From NCBI RefSeq assembly GCF_000980885.2, contig NZ_LBDA02000012.1:186001-250000 (forward strand): DNA of 64,000 bases. The letters are read 5' to 3'. This document shows positions 9,101 through 17,373 of this stretch, one piece after another; the first letter of the stretch is position 1, and every line of letters starts with the position of its first letter. The DNA is from Streptomyces malaysiense. Its GTDB lineage: Bacteria; Actinomycetota; Actinomycetes; Streptomycetales; Streptomycetaceae. A model generated the notes under the pieces. The model saw only the letters and a list, made by a program, of their open reading frames with translations, was not told the origin of the DNA and made no database searches. A program made the position numbers and the translations under genes.

Positions 9101-10359
9101 GGGTCGAACTGCGCGTCGAACCCGCCGCCGACGACGAGGTGCCCCGTGCCGTGGTCCGCGGCGGCGCCGTGGTCGCCTTCCGGGTGAAGGACACCGGCAT
9201 CGGCATCCCCGAGCAGCAGCTGGAGAGCATCTTCGGCGCGTTCCAGCAGGCGGACGGCACCACCAGCCGCAAGTACGGCGGCACCGGGCTCGGCCTGTCC
9301 ATCACCCGGGAGATCGCCCATCTGCTCGGCGGCGCCGTCACCGTGGACAGCACACCGGGCAAGGGCAGCACCTTCACGCTGTTCCTGCCCGTGGCCCGGC
9401 CCGACTTCGACGAACACCTGCGCGGCGTCCGCGGCACCGCCGAACCGGCCGCACAGGAGCACCCGGACGCCACCGCCGCGCACGAGCTCAAGGCGGCACC
9501 GCCCCTCGCCTCCGCCAAGCGGCAGCGCGCCCGCAGGCTGCTCGTCGTGGAGGAACGTCCGCGCGGCCTGCTGACCCTGGTCGCCGAGAGCGTCGTGGGT
9601 GACCTCGACCACGGTCACTGCGACGGCATCCCCGTCGACATCATCACCGCGGTCGGCGCCCAGGAGGCCGCCGGCTCCCTCGCCGCCGAACCCTGCCACT
9701 GCGTCGTCGTGGAACTGGGCGCCCCCGACGGGGAGTCGGCCCGGTTCCTGGCGGCGCTGCACGGCGACTCCGCCCTCGCCGGTGTCCCCGTGCTGGTGCA
9801 CAACGGCTCCCACCGCGCCGAGTACCCGCAGGCGGAGCCGGGCGGGTCGCTGGAGTACCTCTCCAGTCTGGACGAACTGCGGGAGCGGATCGCCCTCCAC
9901 CTGTCCGCCGAGGAACCCGGCGAGGTGCTCACCTTCGTCCGCGGCGAGGAACTCCAGCACACCCCGGACCTGGTCGACGACCACACCCGCGGCCGTACCG
10001 TTCTCGTCGTCGACGACGACGCGCGCAACCTCTTCGCGCTCAGCGGCATCCTCGAACTGCACGGCTTCCGCGTCCTGCACGCGGAGAACGGCCGCAAGGG
10101 CATCGAGACGCTGCTGAACAACCCGGACGTCGAACTGGTCCTGATGGACGTGATGATGCCCGAGATGGACGGTTACGCAGCCACCGCCGAGATCCGGGGC
10201 ATGCCCCGGTACGCGGACCTGCCGGTGATCGCGGTCACCGCGAAGGCGATGCAGGGCGACCGGGAGAAGAGCCTCGCCTCCGGCGCCAGCGACTACGTGA
10301 CGAAACCCGTGGACACCCGCGACCTCATCGCCTGCGTCCGGCGTTGGCTGCCCGCATGA
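6103..10359 (+). CDS. Hybrid histidine kinase with six tandem HAMP-type repeats, GAF, HisKA/HATPase and receiver domains
   Basis: The protein is about 1418 residues with no membrane segment. Residues 60-610 hold six 92-residue HAMP-type repeats, each with [12 protein letters not shown] and LGGQA. A GAF domain (about 629-782), a coiled coil (786-862), a HisKA domain with the phospho-acceptor His at 871 in SHELRTPLN, and a HATPase domain (GTGLGLSI) follow. Residues 1144-1276 look like a receiver that has lost its Asp. The last domain is a complete receiver with Asp1349 in [13 protein letters not shown]. Poly-HAMP soluble hybrid kinases include Streptomyces OsaA and fungal group III osmosensors; osmotic or stress sensing is inference. 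ATG at 6103 is chosen because GAGG precedes it and earlier starts run through the leader hairpin. It overlaps the phosphatase start as ATGA. Confidence 0.92.
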   Translation: MTGKATGTTDAVPGDEELRRLLAGLTAVRDGDFGTRLPDDSPGLMGDIATVFNGMIDQLSVFTSEVTRVAREVGTEGTLGGQAQVPGVSGTWADLTDSVNAMAGNLTTQVRDIAQVATAVAKGDLSQKIDVPARGEILQLKETVNTMVDQLSAFADEVTRVAREVGTEGRLGGQAQVPGVAGVWRDLTDSVNFMAGNLTAQVRNVAQVTTAVAQGDLSQKITVDARGEILELKSTINTMVDQLSAFADEVTRVAREVGTEGRLGGQADVKGVKGTWRDLTDSVNFMAGNLTAQVRNVAQVATAVAQGDLSQKITVDARGEILELKSTINTMVDQLSAFADEVTRVAREVGTEGRLGGQAQVRGVAGTWKDLTDNVNVMASNLTGQVRSITQVATAVAKGDLSQKIMVEAKGEVAALADVINTMVDTLSAFADEVTRVAREVGTEGRLGGQAHVPNVAGTWKDLTDNVNSMANNLTGQVRNIALVTTAVAKGDLSKKIDVDARGEILELKTTINTMVDQLSAFADEVTRVAREVGTEGRLGGQAEVEGVSGTWKRLTENVNELAGNLTRQVRAIADVASAVAEGDLTRSITVDASGEVADLKDNINSMVESLRETTRANQEQDWLKTNLARLSGLMQGHRDLRVVAELIMDELVPQVSAQYGAFYLAEDAASGPELRLVGDYGRPDEDERPERIPFGRSLVGQAARSRRTIAVDELPPRYVTISSGLGQIEPTALLLLPILFEEQVLGVIELASVTRFTTVQRDFLQQLVDTIGVNVNTIVANARTDELLEESQRLTSELQSRSAELQAQQEELQRSNAELEEKASLLAEQNRDIEGKNLQIEQARQELEARAQQLSLASKYKSEFLANMSHELRTPLNSLLILAQLLAQNPSRNLTPKQVEYAGIIHSAGSDLLQLINDILDLSKVEAGKMDVTPERVPLRQLIEYVEATFRPMTSQKSLGFTVTTSAGAPADLLTDDSRLRQILRNLLSNAVKFTEQGGVELRVEPAADDEVPRAVVRGGAVVAFRVKDTGIGIPEQQLESIFGAFQQADGTTSRKYGGTGLGLSITREIAHLLGGAVTVDSTPGKGSTFTLFLPVARPDFDEHLRGVRGTAEPAAQEHPDATAAHELKAAPPLASAKRQRARRLLVVEERPRGLLTLVAESVVGDLDHGHCDGIPVDIITAVGAQEAAGSLAAEPCHCVVVELGAPDGESARFLAALHGDSALAGVPVLVHNGSHRAEYPQAEPGGSLEYLSSLDELRERIALHLSAEEPGEVLTFVRGEELQHTPDLVDDHTRGRTVLVVDDDARNLFALSGILELHGFRVLHAENGRKGIETLLNNPDVELVLMDVMMPEMDGYAATAEIRGMPRYADLPVIAVTAKAMQGDREKSLASGASDYVTKPVDTRDLIACVRRWLPA
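6281..7936 (+). repeat. Six tandem 276-bp coding repeats (HAMP pairs)
   Basis: The unit is 276 bp (92 codons) with units starting near 6281, 6557, 6833, 7109, 7385 and 7661. The stretches around 6667-6900 and 6943-7176 are almost identical at DNA level, including synonymous positions, which indicates recent duplication or gene conversion rather than only protein-level constraint. Confidence 0.85.
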
Positions 10360-12860
10360 AACCGGACGACGACATCGCGCAACCGTCCTTCCGCAGGCCG
10401 AGGAGTACCCGTCCGGTGACCATCCAGCCGCCCGCCGACCCCGTTACGCCGCCCGACACGCCGAGCGGTGTGCCGGCCCAGCCCGCCCCGCTGCCGCCGG
10501 TGGACGCCCCGGTGGCGGCCGACGTGCCGGCGGACTCCCCGGTGGGCAGGCTCGCCGCCACCGTGGAGCGGTTGCGCCGCGAGGTGCGGACCGCGCAGGC
10601 GGAGGCCGAGGGCCGGGCGCTGATCGAACTGGCCAAGGGCATCCTGGTCGAGCGCCTGGGCTGCGGCCCCGCCCAGGCCGCCCGGCAGCTCGCCGAACTG
10701 ACCGAACAGGCGCAGGTGACACCGCTGGAACTCGCGGTGGACGTCATCAACCAGGCCGCCAGGGACCGGGTCGCCGAGGTGACCGAGGCGTTCCTCTCCA
10801 CGACCGCCGACCTCGGCGGCCCCGACGAGGACTCCGCCGCCGTACGGCTGCGCGCCGCCGAGAGCGGGGTGCTGGCCGCCCACGACACCGAGGCGATGGC
10901 CGCCTCCCTGCTCGAACACGCCCTGCGCCCGCTCGGCGCCGTCGCCGTGGCCATCTGGGCGGCCGGCTCGGACGGCTCGCTGACCCTCGCGGGCAGCGCG
11001 GGCTTCACCTCCGCCGAGGCGGCCCGCTGGTGCTACGTCCCGCCGGACGTGGCCACGGTGGCCCGCCGGGGCCTGACCGAACCCGGCGGCCAGTGGCTGC
11101 CCTCGCTCGCCGGGTCCGGGCTGCCCACCATCGGCAGGCGCGACTACACGGAAGGCGCCCGGATCGCCGTGCCCGCCGGTGCGGGCGGCCGCATCCACGG
11201 CGTCCTGGAGATCGCCTGGCCCAGACCCGAGGAGCCGCTGCCGCGCCCGGTGCTGCGTCAGGTCGAGACACTCGCCGAACTGTGCGCGCACACCCTGGAC
11301 GACTTCGTCCCCTCCGCGGTGCCCCGCCCGGAATCCCGGGTCATGCCGGACGTCGCGGAGCTGATGGACCTCGCGGACGGACTGCACGACCCGGCCCTGG
11401 TGCTCGTGCCGCACCTCGACGGCGCGGGCCGGCTCGTCGACTTCCGCATCCAGCACGTCAACAGCCGCTTCCTCGACCCGGCGGGCCGGCCGCGGGCCGT
11501 CATCGGCGGCGCCCTGCTGCTGGAGGCGTATCCGATGGCGGCCGGCACCAGCGAGCTGTTCCAGCGCGTGGAGCGGGTCTACGCCACCGGCGAGCCGTTC
11601 CGCGCCCAGCGCGTGCGGCTCACCGCGCTGGTCGACCAGGTCCCGCTCTCCGCGGTCGCCGACATCAGCATCAGCCGCCACGGCTCCAGCCTGCTGCTCA
11701 TCTGGCGCATCGAGGACGAGACCGCGCGCCTGGCCAGCCTGCTCCAGCACGCCCAGCGGCTCGGCCGGATCGGCGGCTTCGAGGAGAACCTGCTGACCGG
11801 TGAGATCACCTGGAACGGCCAGCTGTTCAGCCTCTACGGCCGCCCGGCCACCAGCTCCCCGGTCGCCCTGGAGGAGCTGCCCGCCTACTCCCACCCGGAC
11901 GACGCCGTCCAGATCGGGCGGTTCCTGCGCACCCTGCTGCACCACCGCCGGCCGGCCTCCGCGGCGTTCCGGCTGCAGCGGCCCGACGGGGTGTCCCGGC
12001 ACATGCGCCTGGTCGCGGAACCGGTACTCGACACCGACGGCCAGCTGTTCGGCGTGCGCGGCGCCTACCAGGACATCTCCGCCCAGCACTGGACCGAGGT
12101 CGCCCTCGCCGCGACCCGCGACCAGCTCGCCCACACCGAGCAGCAGGCAGCCGAGCGCAACCGGCTCGCCCTCCAGCTCCAGCACGCGATCATGCCCCCC
12201 GCCCAGGCACCGCTGCGCGTGCCCAGCATCCAGGTGGCGGTGCGCTACCGGCCGGCCGAGACGGAACATCTGGTCGGCGGCGACTGGTACGACGCCGTGG
12301 TGCTCCCCTCGGGTCTCGTCCTGCTGTGCGTCGGCGACGTCGCAGGACACGGCATCGAGGCGGCCACCAGCATGGTCGTCCTGCGCAACGCGCTGCGCGG
12401 CCTCGCCGTCACCGGAGCAGGGCCCGCCCAGCTGCTGTCCTGGCTGAACATCGTCGCCCACCATCTGACGGGCGCCGTCACCGCGACCGCCGTGTGCGGG
12501 CTGTACGACGGCGAGACCCGCACCCTGCGCTGGGCACGGGCCGGGCATCTGCCCCCCGTCCTGGTCCGCGAGCGGGAGGCCACCCCCCTCCCCATCCTCA
12601 GCGGGCTCCTGCTGGGCGCGCTCCCGGAGGCGGTCTACGAGGAGACCGAACTGCGACTGGCCGCCGGCGACACCCTGCTCATGTACACCGACGGCCTGAT
12701 CGAGCGCCGCGACCGCTCGGTGGAGGAATCCCTCACCCACCTCCTGGACACCGCCCGCACGGGCCCCCGGACCCTGGACCAGCAACTGGACAGACTGCTC
12801 ACCTACAGCAGGTCGGACACCGACGACGACACGTGCATCGTGGGGATCCGGGTGGACTGA
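10356..12860 (+). CDS. ANTAR-GAF-PAS-PP2C (SpoIIE-type) serine phosphatase
   Basis: The protein is about 834 residues. After a Pro-rich start it has an ANTAR-like segment (about 65-125, ALIELAKGILVERLGCG), a GAF domain (about 165-310), PAS-type regions (about 320-590), and a PP2C domain from about 600 to the end. The PP2C motifs are VGGDWYDAVVLPSG, GDVAGHGIEAA and LLMYTDGLIERRD, which carry the metal-binding Asp residues. Such phosphatases act on phosphorylated anti-anti-sigma factors in partner-switching cascades. The ATG overlaps the kinase stop as ATGA, so the two proteins are made together and probably form one signalling pathway. ANTAR normally binds RNA, so an additional RNA-level output is possible. 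No anti-sigma or anti-anti-sigma gene is adjacent. Confidence 0.9.
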   Translation: MKPDDDIAQPSFRRPRSTRPVTIQPPADPVTPPDTPSGVPAQPAPLPPVDAPVAADVPADSPVGRLAATVERLRREVRTAQAEAEGRALIELAKGILVERLGCGPAQAARQLAELTEQAQVTPLELAVDVINQAARDRVAEVTEAFLSTTADLGGPDEDSAAVRLRAAESGVLAAHDTEAMAASLLEHALRPLGAVAVAIWAAGSDGSLTLAGSAGFTSAEAARWCYVPPDVATVARRGLTEPGGQWLPSLAGSGLPTIGRRDYTEGARIAVPAGAGGRIHGVLEIAWPRPEEPLPRPVLRQVETLAELCAHTLDDFVPSAVPRPESRVMPDVAELMDLADGLHDPALVLVPHLDGAGRLVDFRIQHVNSRFLDPAGRPRAVIGGALLLEAYPMAAGTSELFQRVERVYATGEPFRAQRVRLTALVDQVPLSAVADISISRHGSSLLLIWRIEDETARLASLLQHAQRLGRIGGFEENLLTGEITWNGQLFSLYGRPATSSPVALEELPAYSHPDDAVQIGRFLRTLLHHRRPASAAFRLQRPDGVSRHMRLVAEPVLDTDGQLFGVRGAYQDISAQHWTEVALAATRDQLAHTEQQAAERNRLALQLQHAIMPPAQAPLRVPSIQVAVRYRPAETEHLVGGDWYDAVVLPSGLVLLCVGDVAGHGIEAATSMVVLRNALRGLAVTGAGPAQLLSWLNIVAHHLTGAVTATAVCGLYDGETRTLRWARAGHLPPVLVREREATPLPILSGLLLGALPEAVYEETELRLAAGDTLLMYTDGLIERRDRSVEESLTHLLDTARTGPRTLDQQLDRLLTYSRSDTDDDTCIVGIRVD

Positions 12861-12919
12861 GAACCGCCGGCCGGGGCCCGGGGAACCGGCCCGGAGGAAG
12901 CGGTCCACCAGCCGTCGTC

Positions 12920-12950
12920 ACGTGGGGCACGGCGAGGTCACGCCCCACGT
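12920..12950. promoter_or_regulatory. Inverted repeat upstream of the GlxA-type regulator
   Basis: ACGTGGGGC (12920-12928) and GCCCCACGT (12942-12950) are perfect 9-base arms with a 13-base spacer, ending 11 bases before the GTG start at 12962. No ribosome binding site fits in that gap, so the transcript may be leaderless and the repeat probably overlaps the promoter. Autoregulation is inferred. Confidence 0.5.
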
Positions 12951-12961
12951 AACCTCTTCCT

Positions 12962-13918
12962 GTGTCCGCCTCCCGCCTGCACCGTGTCGCCGTCCTCGTC
13001 CTCGAAGGCGCCAAGCCGCTCGACGTCGGGATTCCCGCGCAGGTGTTCACGACCCGCGCGAGCATGCCGTACGAGGTGCGGGTGTGCGGCGCGGCGTCCG
13101 GGCCGGTGGCCGGGGGCGACGGGCTCGCGTACCACGTCGCCCACGGCCTGGACGCGCTCGCGTGGGCCGACATCGTCTTCGTGCCCGGGTACCGGTTCCC
13201 GGACCGCGAGGACCCGCCGCGGGCCGTCGTCGACGCCCTGGTCGCCGCCCATGAGCGGGGCGCGCGACTCGCCGCCATCTCGACGGGGGCGTTCGCGCTC
13301 GCCGCCACCGGCCTGCTCGACGGCAGGCGCGCCACGACGCACTGGCACTACACACAGGCACTCGCCGCCCGGTACCCGCTCGTCCGGGTCGACGAGAACG
13401 TGCTGTTCGTGGACGAGGGCAGCGTGCTCACCTCGGCCGGCGCCGCCTCCGGAATCGACCTGTGCCTGCACATCCTGCGCGGCGACATCGGCGTGGCCGC
13501 CTCCAACCACGCGGCCCGGCGCCTGGTCGCCGCGCCGTACCGCAGCGGCGGCCAGGCCCAGTACGTGCCGCGCAGCGTCCCCGAACCGCACGGCGAGCGC
13601 TTCGGGGCCACCCGCGAATGGGCGCTGCACCGGCTCGACGAGCCCCTCACCCTCGACTCCCTGGCGCGGCAGGCGGGGGTCTCGCCGCGCACCTTCTCCC
13701 GGCGCTTCGTGGAGGAGACCGGCTACACGCCGATGCAGTGGGTGATGCGTGCCCGAATCGACCTGGCCCGCGAACTGCTCGAACGCTCCCAGCGCGGTGT
13801 CGAGCAGATCGCCGCGGATGTCGGGCTCGGAACCGGCGCGAACCTGCGCCTGCACTTCCAGCGCATCCTCGGCACCACACCGAGCGACTACCGGCGCACC
13901 TTCACCCGGGGCGAGTGA
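12962..13918 (+). CDS. GlxA-family transcriptional regulator (DJ-1/PfpI + AraC)
   Basis: A 318-residue protein. Residues 1-170 form a DJ-1/PfpI-like domain (VAVLVLEGAKPLDVGIP; the nucleophile-elbow region reads ISTGAFALAATGLL, with Thr where enzymes have Cys, so it is probably non-catalytic). Residues 220-318 contain two AraC helix-turn-helices (DSLARQAGVSPRTFSRRF and IAADVGLGTGANLRLHF). It is followed after 108 bases by a GAPDH gene in the same direction, and both have inverted repeats upstream. The likely role is control of itself and of the GAPDH gene. The effector is unknown. Confidence 0.88.
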   Translation: MSASRLHRVAVLVLEGAKPLDVGIPAQVFTTRASMPYEVRVCGAASGPVAGGDGLAYHVAHGLDALAWADIVFVPGYRFPDREDPPRAVVDALVAAHERGARLAAISTGAFALAATGLLDGRRATTHWHYTQALAARYPLVRVDENVLFVDEGSVLTSAGAASGIDLCLHILRGDIGVAASNHAARRLVAAPYRSGGQAQYVPRSVPEPHGERFGATREWALHRLDEPLTLDSLARQAGVSPRTFSRRFVEETGYTPMQWVMRARIDLARELLERSQRGVEQIAADVGLGTGANLRLHFQRILGTTPSDYRRTFTRGE

Positions 13919-13932
13919 GCCGCCGTGCGCCG

Positions 13933-13971
13933 AGTGGCGGAATCCTTTTGAACCATGGCGATCCCGCCACT
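13933..13971. promoter_or_regulatory. Inverted repeat operator candidate upstream of gap
   Basis: AGTGGCGGAATC (13933-13944) and GATCCCGCCACT (13960-13971) are 12-base arms matching at 11 positions, with a 15-base spacer that includes an AT-rich TTTTGAA. It lies between the regulator gene and the GAPDH gene and is a good candidate binding site for the GlxA-type regulator. Confidence 0.55.
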
Positions 13972-14026
13972 GTCGGGCTCGCGAGCCGCAGGCGAGCCTG
14001 GGTGGTGAACGGAAGGGACACCACAC

Positions 14027-15025
14027 ATGACTCGCATCGCCATCAACGGGTTCGGCCGCATCGGACGCAATGTGCTGCGCGCGCTGCTAGAACGGGACAG
14101 CGCTCTGGAGGTCGTCGCCGTCAACGACCTGACGGAGCCCGCCACCCTCGCCCGGCTGCTCGCCTACGACAGCACGGCCGGCCGGCTCGGGCGGCCGGTG
14201 ACCGTCGACGGCGACACCCTCGTCGTCGACGGCCGCCGGATCAGGGTGCTGGCCGAGCGCGAACCGGCGCGGCTGCCGTGGGCCGAACTCGGTGTCGATC
14301 TCGTCCTGGAGGCCACCGGCCGCTTCACCTCGGCGAAGGCGGCCCGCGCCCACCTCGACGCCGGTGCGCGGAAGGTGCTCGTCAGCGCCCCGTCCGACGG
14401 CGCCGACGTCACCCTCGCGTTCGGGGTCAACACCGACGCGTACGACCCGGCGGTGCACACGATCGTCTCGAACGCCTCCTGCACCACCAACGCGCTGGCG
14501 CCGCTCGCCGCCGTGCTCGACGAACTCGCCGGTATCGAGCACGGGTTCATGACGACGGTGCACGCCTACACCCAGGAGCAGAACCTTCAGGACGGTCCGC
14601 ACCGCGACGCCCGTCGCGCCCGTGCCGCCGGCGTCAACATCGTGCCGACCACGACCGGCGCCGCCAAGGCGATCGGCCTGGTGCTGCCGAACCTCGACGG
14701 CAAGCTGTCGGGCGACTCGATCCGCGTCCCGGTGCCGGTGGGCTCGATCGTCGAACTCAACACGACCGTCGCCCGCGACGTGACGCGCGACGACGTGCTG
14801 GCGGCGTACCGCGCCGCGGCGGAAGGTCCCCTCGCCGGTGTCCTCGAGTACTCGGACGACCCGCTCGTCTCCTCCGACATCACCGGCAACCCCGCCTCCT
14901 CGATCTTCGACTCGGCCCTCACCCGCGTCGACGGCCGCCACGTCAAGGTGGTCGCCTGGTACGACAACGAGTGGGGCTTCTCGAACCGTGTGATCGACAC
15001 CCTCGCCCTCCTCGCCGCCCGCTGA
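14027..15025 (+). CDS. gap: Glyceraldehyde-3-phosphate dehydrogenase, type I
   Basis: A 332-residue cytosolic enzyme oxidising glyceraldehyde 3-phosphate to 1,3-bisphosphoglycerate with NAD. It has the NAD-binding start INGFGRIGRN, the catalytic Cys152 in SNASCTTN, the catalytic His in TTVHAYT, and WYDNEWGFSNRV near the end; length is normal. The start follows GGAAGGGACACCACAC. It is not in a glycolytic gene cluster with pgk or tpi but follows a GlxA-type regulator, so it is probably a secondary, conditionally expressed copy. In some Streptomyces an extra GAPDH confers resistance to GAPDH inhibitors; nothing nearby shows that here. Confidence 0.93.
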   Translation: MTRIAINGFGRIGRNVLRALLERDSALEVVAVNDLTEPATLARLLAYDSTAGRLGRPVTVDGDTLVVDGRRIRVLAEREPARLPWAELGVDLVLEATGRFTSAKAARAHLDAGARKVLVSAPSDGADVTLAFGVNTDAYDPAVHTIVSNASCTTNALAPLAAVLDELAGIEHGFMTTVHAYTQEQNLQDGPHRDARRARAAGVNIVPTTTGAAKAIGLVLPNLDGKLSGDSIRVPVPVGSIVELNTTVARDVTRDDVLAAYRAAAEGPLAGVLEYSDDPLVSSDITGNPASSIFDSALTRVDGRHVKVVAWYDNEWGFSNRVIDTLALLAAR

Positions 15026-15049
15026 CACCGCGCACCGCTCGACCCCCTC

Positions 15050-15317
15050 GTGACCACCCTGCGGGACCTCGGCGACGACGCCCCGGTCAGGACGGCACGC
15101 CTGCTCCAGAGCCTCGTCCACGCCGCGACGACGGCGATGGAGGGGGGGCGACGAGTACCACGCGGTGGCGGAGCGCGCGGTACGGCTCGCGGTGGCGGCG
15201 CTCGCGGGAGTCGCCGCCGGCCCCTCGTCGCGTCCGACGCGGGCGCGGCGCCCGGCCTCCTCGTGGCGAACGGCGCCGCTGGAGTCCATCACCCGTTCCG
15301 GCACGCCTTCGCCCTGA
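15050..15317 (+). pseudogene. Small helical protein gene interrupted at a G homopolymer (putative)
   Basis: A GTG-started frame reads LRDLGDDAPVRTARLLQSL and breaks at a run of seven G (15142-15148). Removing one G lets the frame continue as DEYHAVAERAVRLAVAALAG to a stop at 15315, about 88 residues in total. Both halves look coding and amphipathic. I do not recognise the family. It may be a small gene with an indel, a remnant, or an assembly error in the homopolymer. Confidence 0.3.
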
Positions 15318-15590
15318 ACTCCGTCACGGAGACGGTGACCGCGGATTCACGGCCGTCTTCCGACACGCTGTCGTAGCGAACCGTTTTTCACCGTCCACGT
15401 ACAGGGTCGCGCCGTCGATGTGATGCCCGCAGACCATCATGACTCCGAGCGGATGACCGTCGGCGGTCACGGAGATGCCCGCGACGGCATCGACGGGAAC
15501 GGCGCATCCCGAGGCCGCCGCCAGGGCGGAGCCCACCGTGACGGCGCCTGCCCAGCGCCGGAACGCCGGACCTGAAGTGATCGACCACAT
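15289..15590 (-). pseudogene. Small secreted lipoprotein, internally deleted
   Basis: The start is well supported: ATG at 15590 preceded by GGGAGGGA. It encodes a lipoprotein signal peptide ending in the lipobox AASGC (Cys29), then VPVDAVAGISVTADGHPLGV and CGHHIDGATLYVDG. The frame then shifts; the other frame carries SAVTVSVTEFRAKACRNG before a stop at 15289, which looks like the true C-terminus of the same protein type. The centre appears to have been deleted, joining the two ends out of frame. Small actinomycete lipoproteins of this kind have no known function. Confidence 0.45.
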
Positions 15591-15966
15591 GCTCAGTCCC
15601 TCCCCGGGGCGCGTGCGGGCCCCTGCTCCCGGCAGGGTACGCACGGCATGGTCGGCGCGACTTCGCCGTGGGGGACATCCCCGGTCACGGCGACCGGCCG
15701 CGCACCGCGTACGACGAACGGGACATCGCCGGACCGCGCGAGCGCGGGCCGCGGACGAGCCGGAAGGCCCGGTCGTCGTCCCGTGCCGCGCCCGGCCGGC
15801 GGAGCGCGCCGGGCCGCCGCACCGTGCCCCGCCGACCGGTTCCGGCAGCCGTCGTACATCGCCTGGATTGGGGCCGGTCCGGGCGGGAAGGCGCACCGCA
15901 GGCCGATGGACCCGCCCGTCGGGGCGGAGACCCGACGGCGAGGGCGGGCGGAAGGGGTGAGCGCGG
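15591..15966. other. No gene recognised
   Basis: About 375 bases of GC-rich sequence between the lipoprotein remnant and the transglycosylase-like gene. Open frames exist on both strands but lack a ribosome binding site, recognisable motifs or clear codon bias. Divergent promoters for the two flanking genes must lie here. Confidence 0.5.
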
Positions 15967-16554
15967 ATGACCGGGCCATCGACGGTGGAGCCGGGGAAAG
16001 GGCTCTCGTCGCAGGACCGCGGTGCGGTGCGGGTGCCGCCGATACGGCCCGGCGGGTACGACCCGGCCGACTACGCCGCGATCGTGGTGCGCGGTGCCAG
16101 GGAAGCCGGAGTGTCCGCGCTGCTCGTCATGACGGTGCTCCACAACGAGGCGTACAAGCCGCACCATCCGCTGCTGGAACGGCTGTGGCAGTGGTGGAAG
16201 CCCGGGGCGTCCTTCGGCGTGGCCAACATGCACCGCGCGACGTTCGAGCGGGTCCGCCGGGCGCACGACCTGCCGGGGCGGTGGCAGGACCTGCGCGACG
16301 ATCCCGCCTTCGCCGTCCAGGTGGCGGCGCTGCACCTGAAGGACCTCGACCGCGCGCTTCCGCGGCGGCACGTGCGCCGCTACAGCCGCGACGAACTGCT
16401 CGCCCTGGGCTACAACACGGGCGAACGCAATATGCGGGCCTTCGCCCGGGGCGTCCCGCCGGGCCCCATGGCACGCTCGTACCTGCGCCGGTTCCGCGCC
16501 TACCGGAGCCGCGCGGCCAAGGCCCTGGCCCTCGGGGGCCGCGGCGGCCCGTGA
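15967..16554 (+). CDS. Lytic-transglycosylase-like protein without signal peptide
   Basis: A 195-residue protein. The segment VMTVLHNEAYKP, with a candidate catalytic Glu, followed by SFGVANMHRATFERV and ALGYNTG, follows the order of SLT/goose-lysozyme-like motifs (ES, G-x-M-Q, AYN-G). ATG is preceded by AAGGGG. No signal peptide is seen, so it is cytosolic or exported by other means. Relatives in Streptomyces are usually annotated as hypothetical or transglycosylase-like; activity is not established. Confidence 0.6.
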   Translation: MTGPSTVEPGKGLSSQDRGAVRVPPIRPGGYDPADYAAIVVRGAREAGVSALLVMTVLHNEAYKPHHPLLERLWQWWKPGASFGVANMHRATFERVRRAHDLPGRWQDLRDDPAFAVQVAALHLKDLDRALPRRHVRRYSRDELLALGYNTGERNMRAFARGVPPGPMARSYLRRFRAYRSRAAKALALGGRGGP

Positions 16555-16556
16555 GA

Positions 16557-16580
16557 GGCGGCCGCCGTGCGGCGGCCGCC
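16557..16580. terminator. Bidirectional hairpin terminator
   Basis: GGCGGCCGC (16557-16565) and GCGGCCGCC (16572-16580) form a 9-bp stem with a 6-base loop, placed between the convergent transglycosylase-like gene and the cold-shock gene. Confidence 0.6.
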
Positions 16581-16604
16581 CCGGTGTGTCACGGGTACGG
16601 CCGG

Positions 16605-16808
16605 TCAGCCCCGGACGATGTTCTGGGCCTGCGGCCCCTTCTGGCCCTGGCCGATGTCGAAGGTGACCTGCTCGCCCTCGGTGAGCTCGCGGAATCCACC
16701 GCCCTGGATCTCGGAATAGTGCGCGAAGACGTCAGCCCCGCCGCCGTCCTGGGCGATGAAGCCGTACCCCTTCTCGGAGTTGAACCATTTCACGGTGCCG
16801 CTGGCCAT
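16605..16808 (-). CDS. Cold-shock protein (CspA family)
   Basis: A 67-residue single-domain OB-fold nucleic-acid chaperone with both RNP motifs: [12 protein letters not shown] and DVFAHYSEI. Length and motifs are typical. It is monocistronic, with about 270 bases upstream that presumably hold a long 5' leader, common in csp genes. Confidence 0.95.
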   Translation of the reverse strand: MASGTVKWFNSEKGYGFIAQDGGGADVFAHYSEIQGGGFRELTEGEQVTFDIGQGQKGPQAQNIVRG

Positions 16809-17080
16809 CGATCGATCCTTCGTTCATACCGGAAGCCACCCATGTCCCGGGCCGCTTCGGCTCCCGTGGCAGTAGGAGCCGACATCGTTTCTACCCCGAG
16901 CACCGCCGGCTATCCGGCTCATGACACAGCAAGTCGGTGTGGCGTCGTCGCGGAAAGCCCGTTGCGCGCCCCGTTCGGCCGCGCCGGGCAGGTCGCCGGT
17001 CCTGACCGGAATGGCGTAACGGAGCCGGGGCACAAGGGCCGGTGTAACTCATGTGATCGGTGGCCACAAGGAGGCTCACG

Positions 17081-17308
17081 ATGCTCATGGCGCATCCCGC
17101 CGTGCTGAAGAACCTGATCGAGCAGTACGAGACCCTGCGGGTTCTGCGCGCCGAGGAGGCCGGGGAGGACGTGCGGCGGCGTATGGACGACATCGCCTAC
17201 ACGCTGTGTGTGGCCACCGGCACCGGTGACATCGACGCCGCCCTCGTCGCGGCCCGCCACCGCCTGCCCGGCGCCCGTGTCGAGGACGACTCCCTCCTGT
17301 CCGCCTGA
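17081..17308 (+). CDS. DUF5133-type small protein
   Basis: The start at ATG 17081 is set by a strong AAGGAGG eight bases upstream, giving 75 residues. The sequence MAHPAVLKNLIEQYETLR and DIAYTLCVATGTGDIDAAL matches the DUF5133 family of small Streptomyces proteins. These often sit near stress or antibiotic genes but have no established function. Confidence 0.75.
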   Translation: MLMAHPAVLKNLIEQYETLRVLRAEEAGEDVRRRMDDIAYTLCVATGTGDIDAALVAARHRLPGARVEDDSLLSA

Positions 17309-17373
17309 CGGCGGGGCGGCCCCTGACCGGGACGGGAGCCCGCGTTCGCTCCCGGATCACCGCGAGGTCCGGC

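Noticed and set aside
5500..10080. A 1526-codon open frame on the minus strand
   Set aside because: It is the antisense shadow of the poly-HAMP kinase gene; its Gly/Val/Leu-rich composition and lack of motifs show it is an effect of GC bias. Only its last 94 codons, beyond the kinase, contain real remnant sequence.
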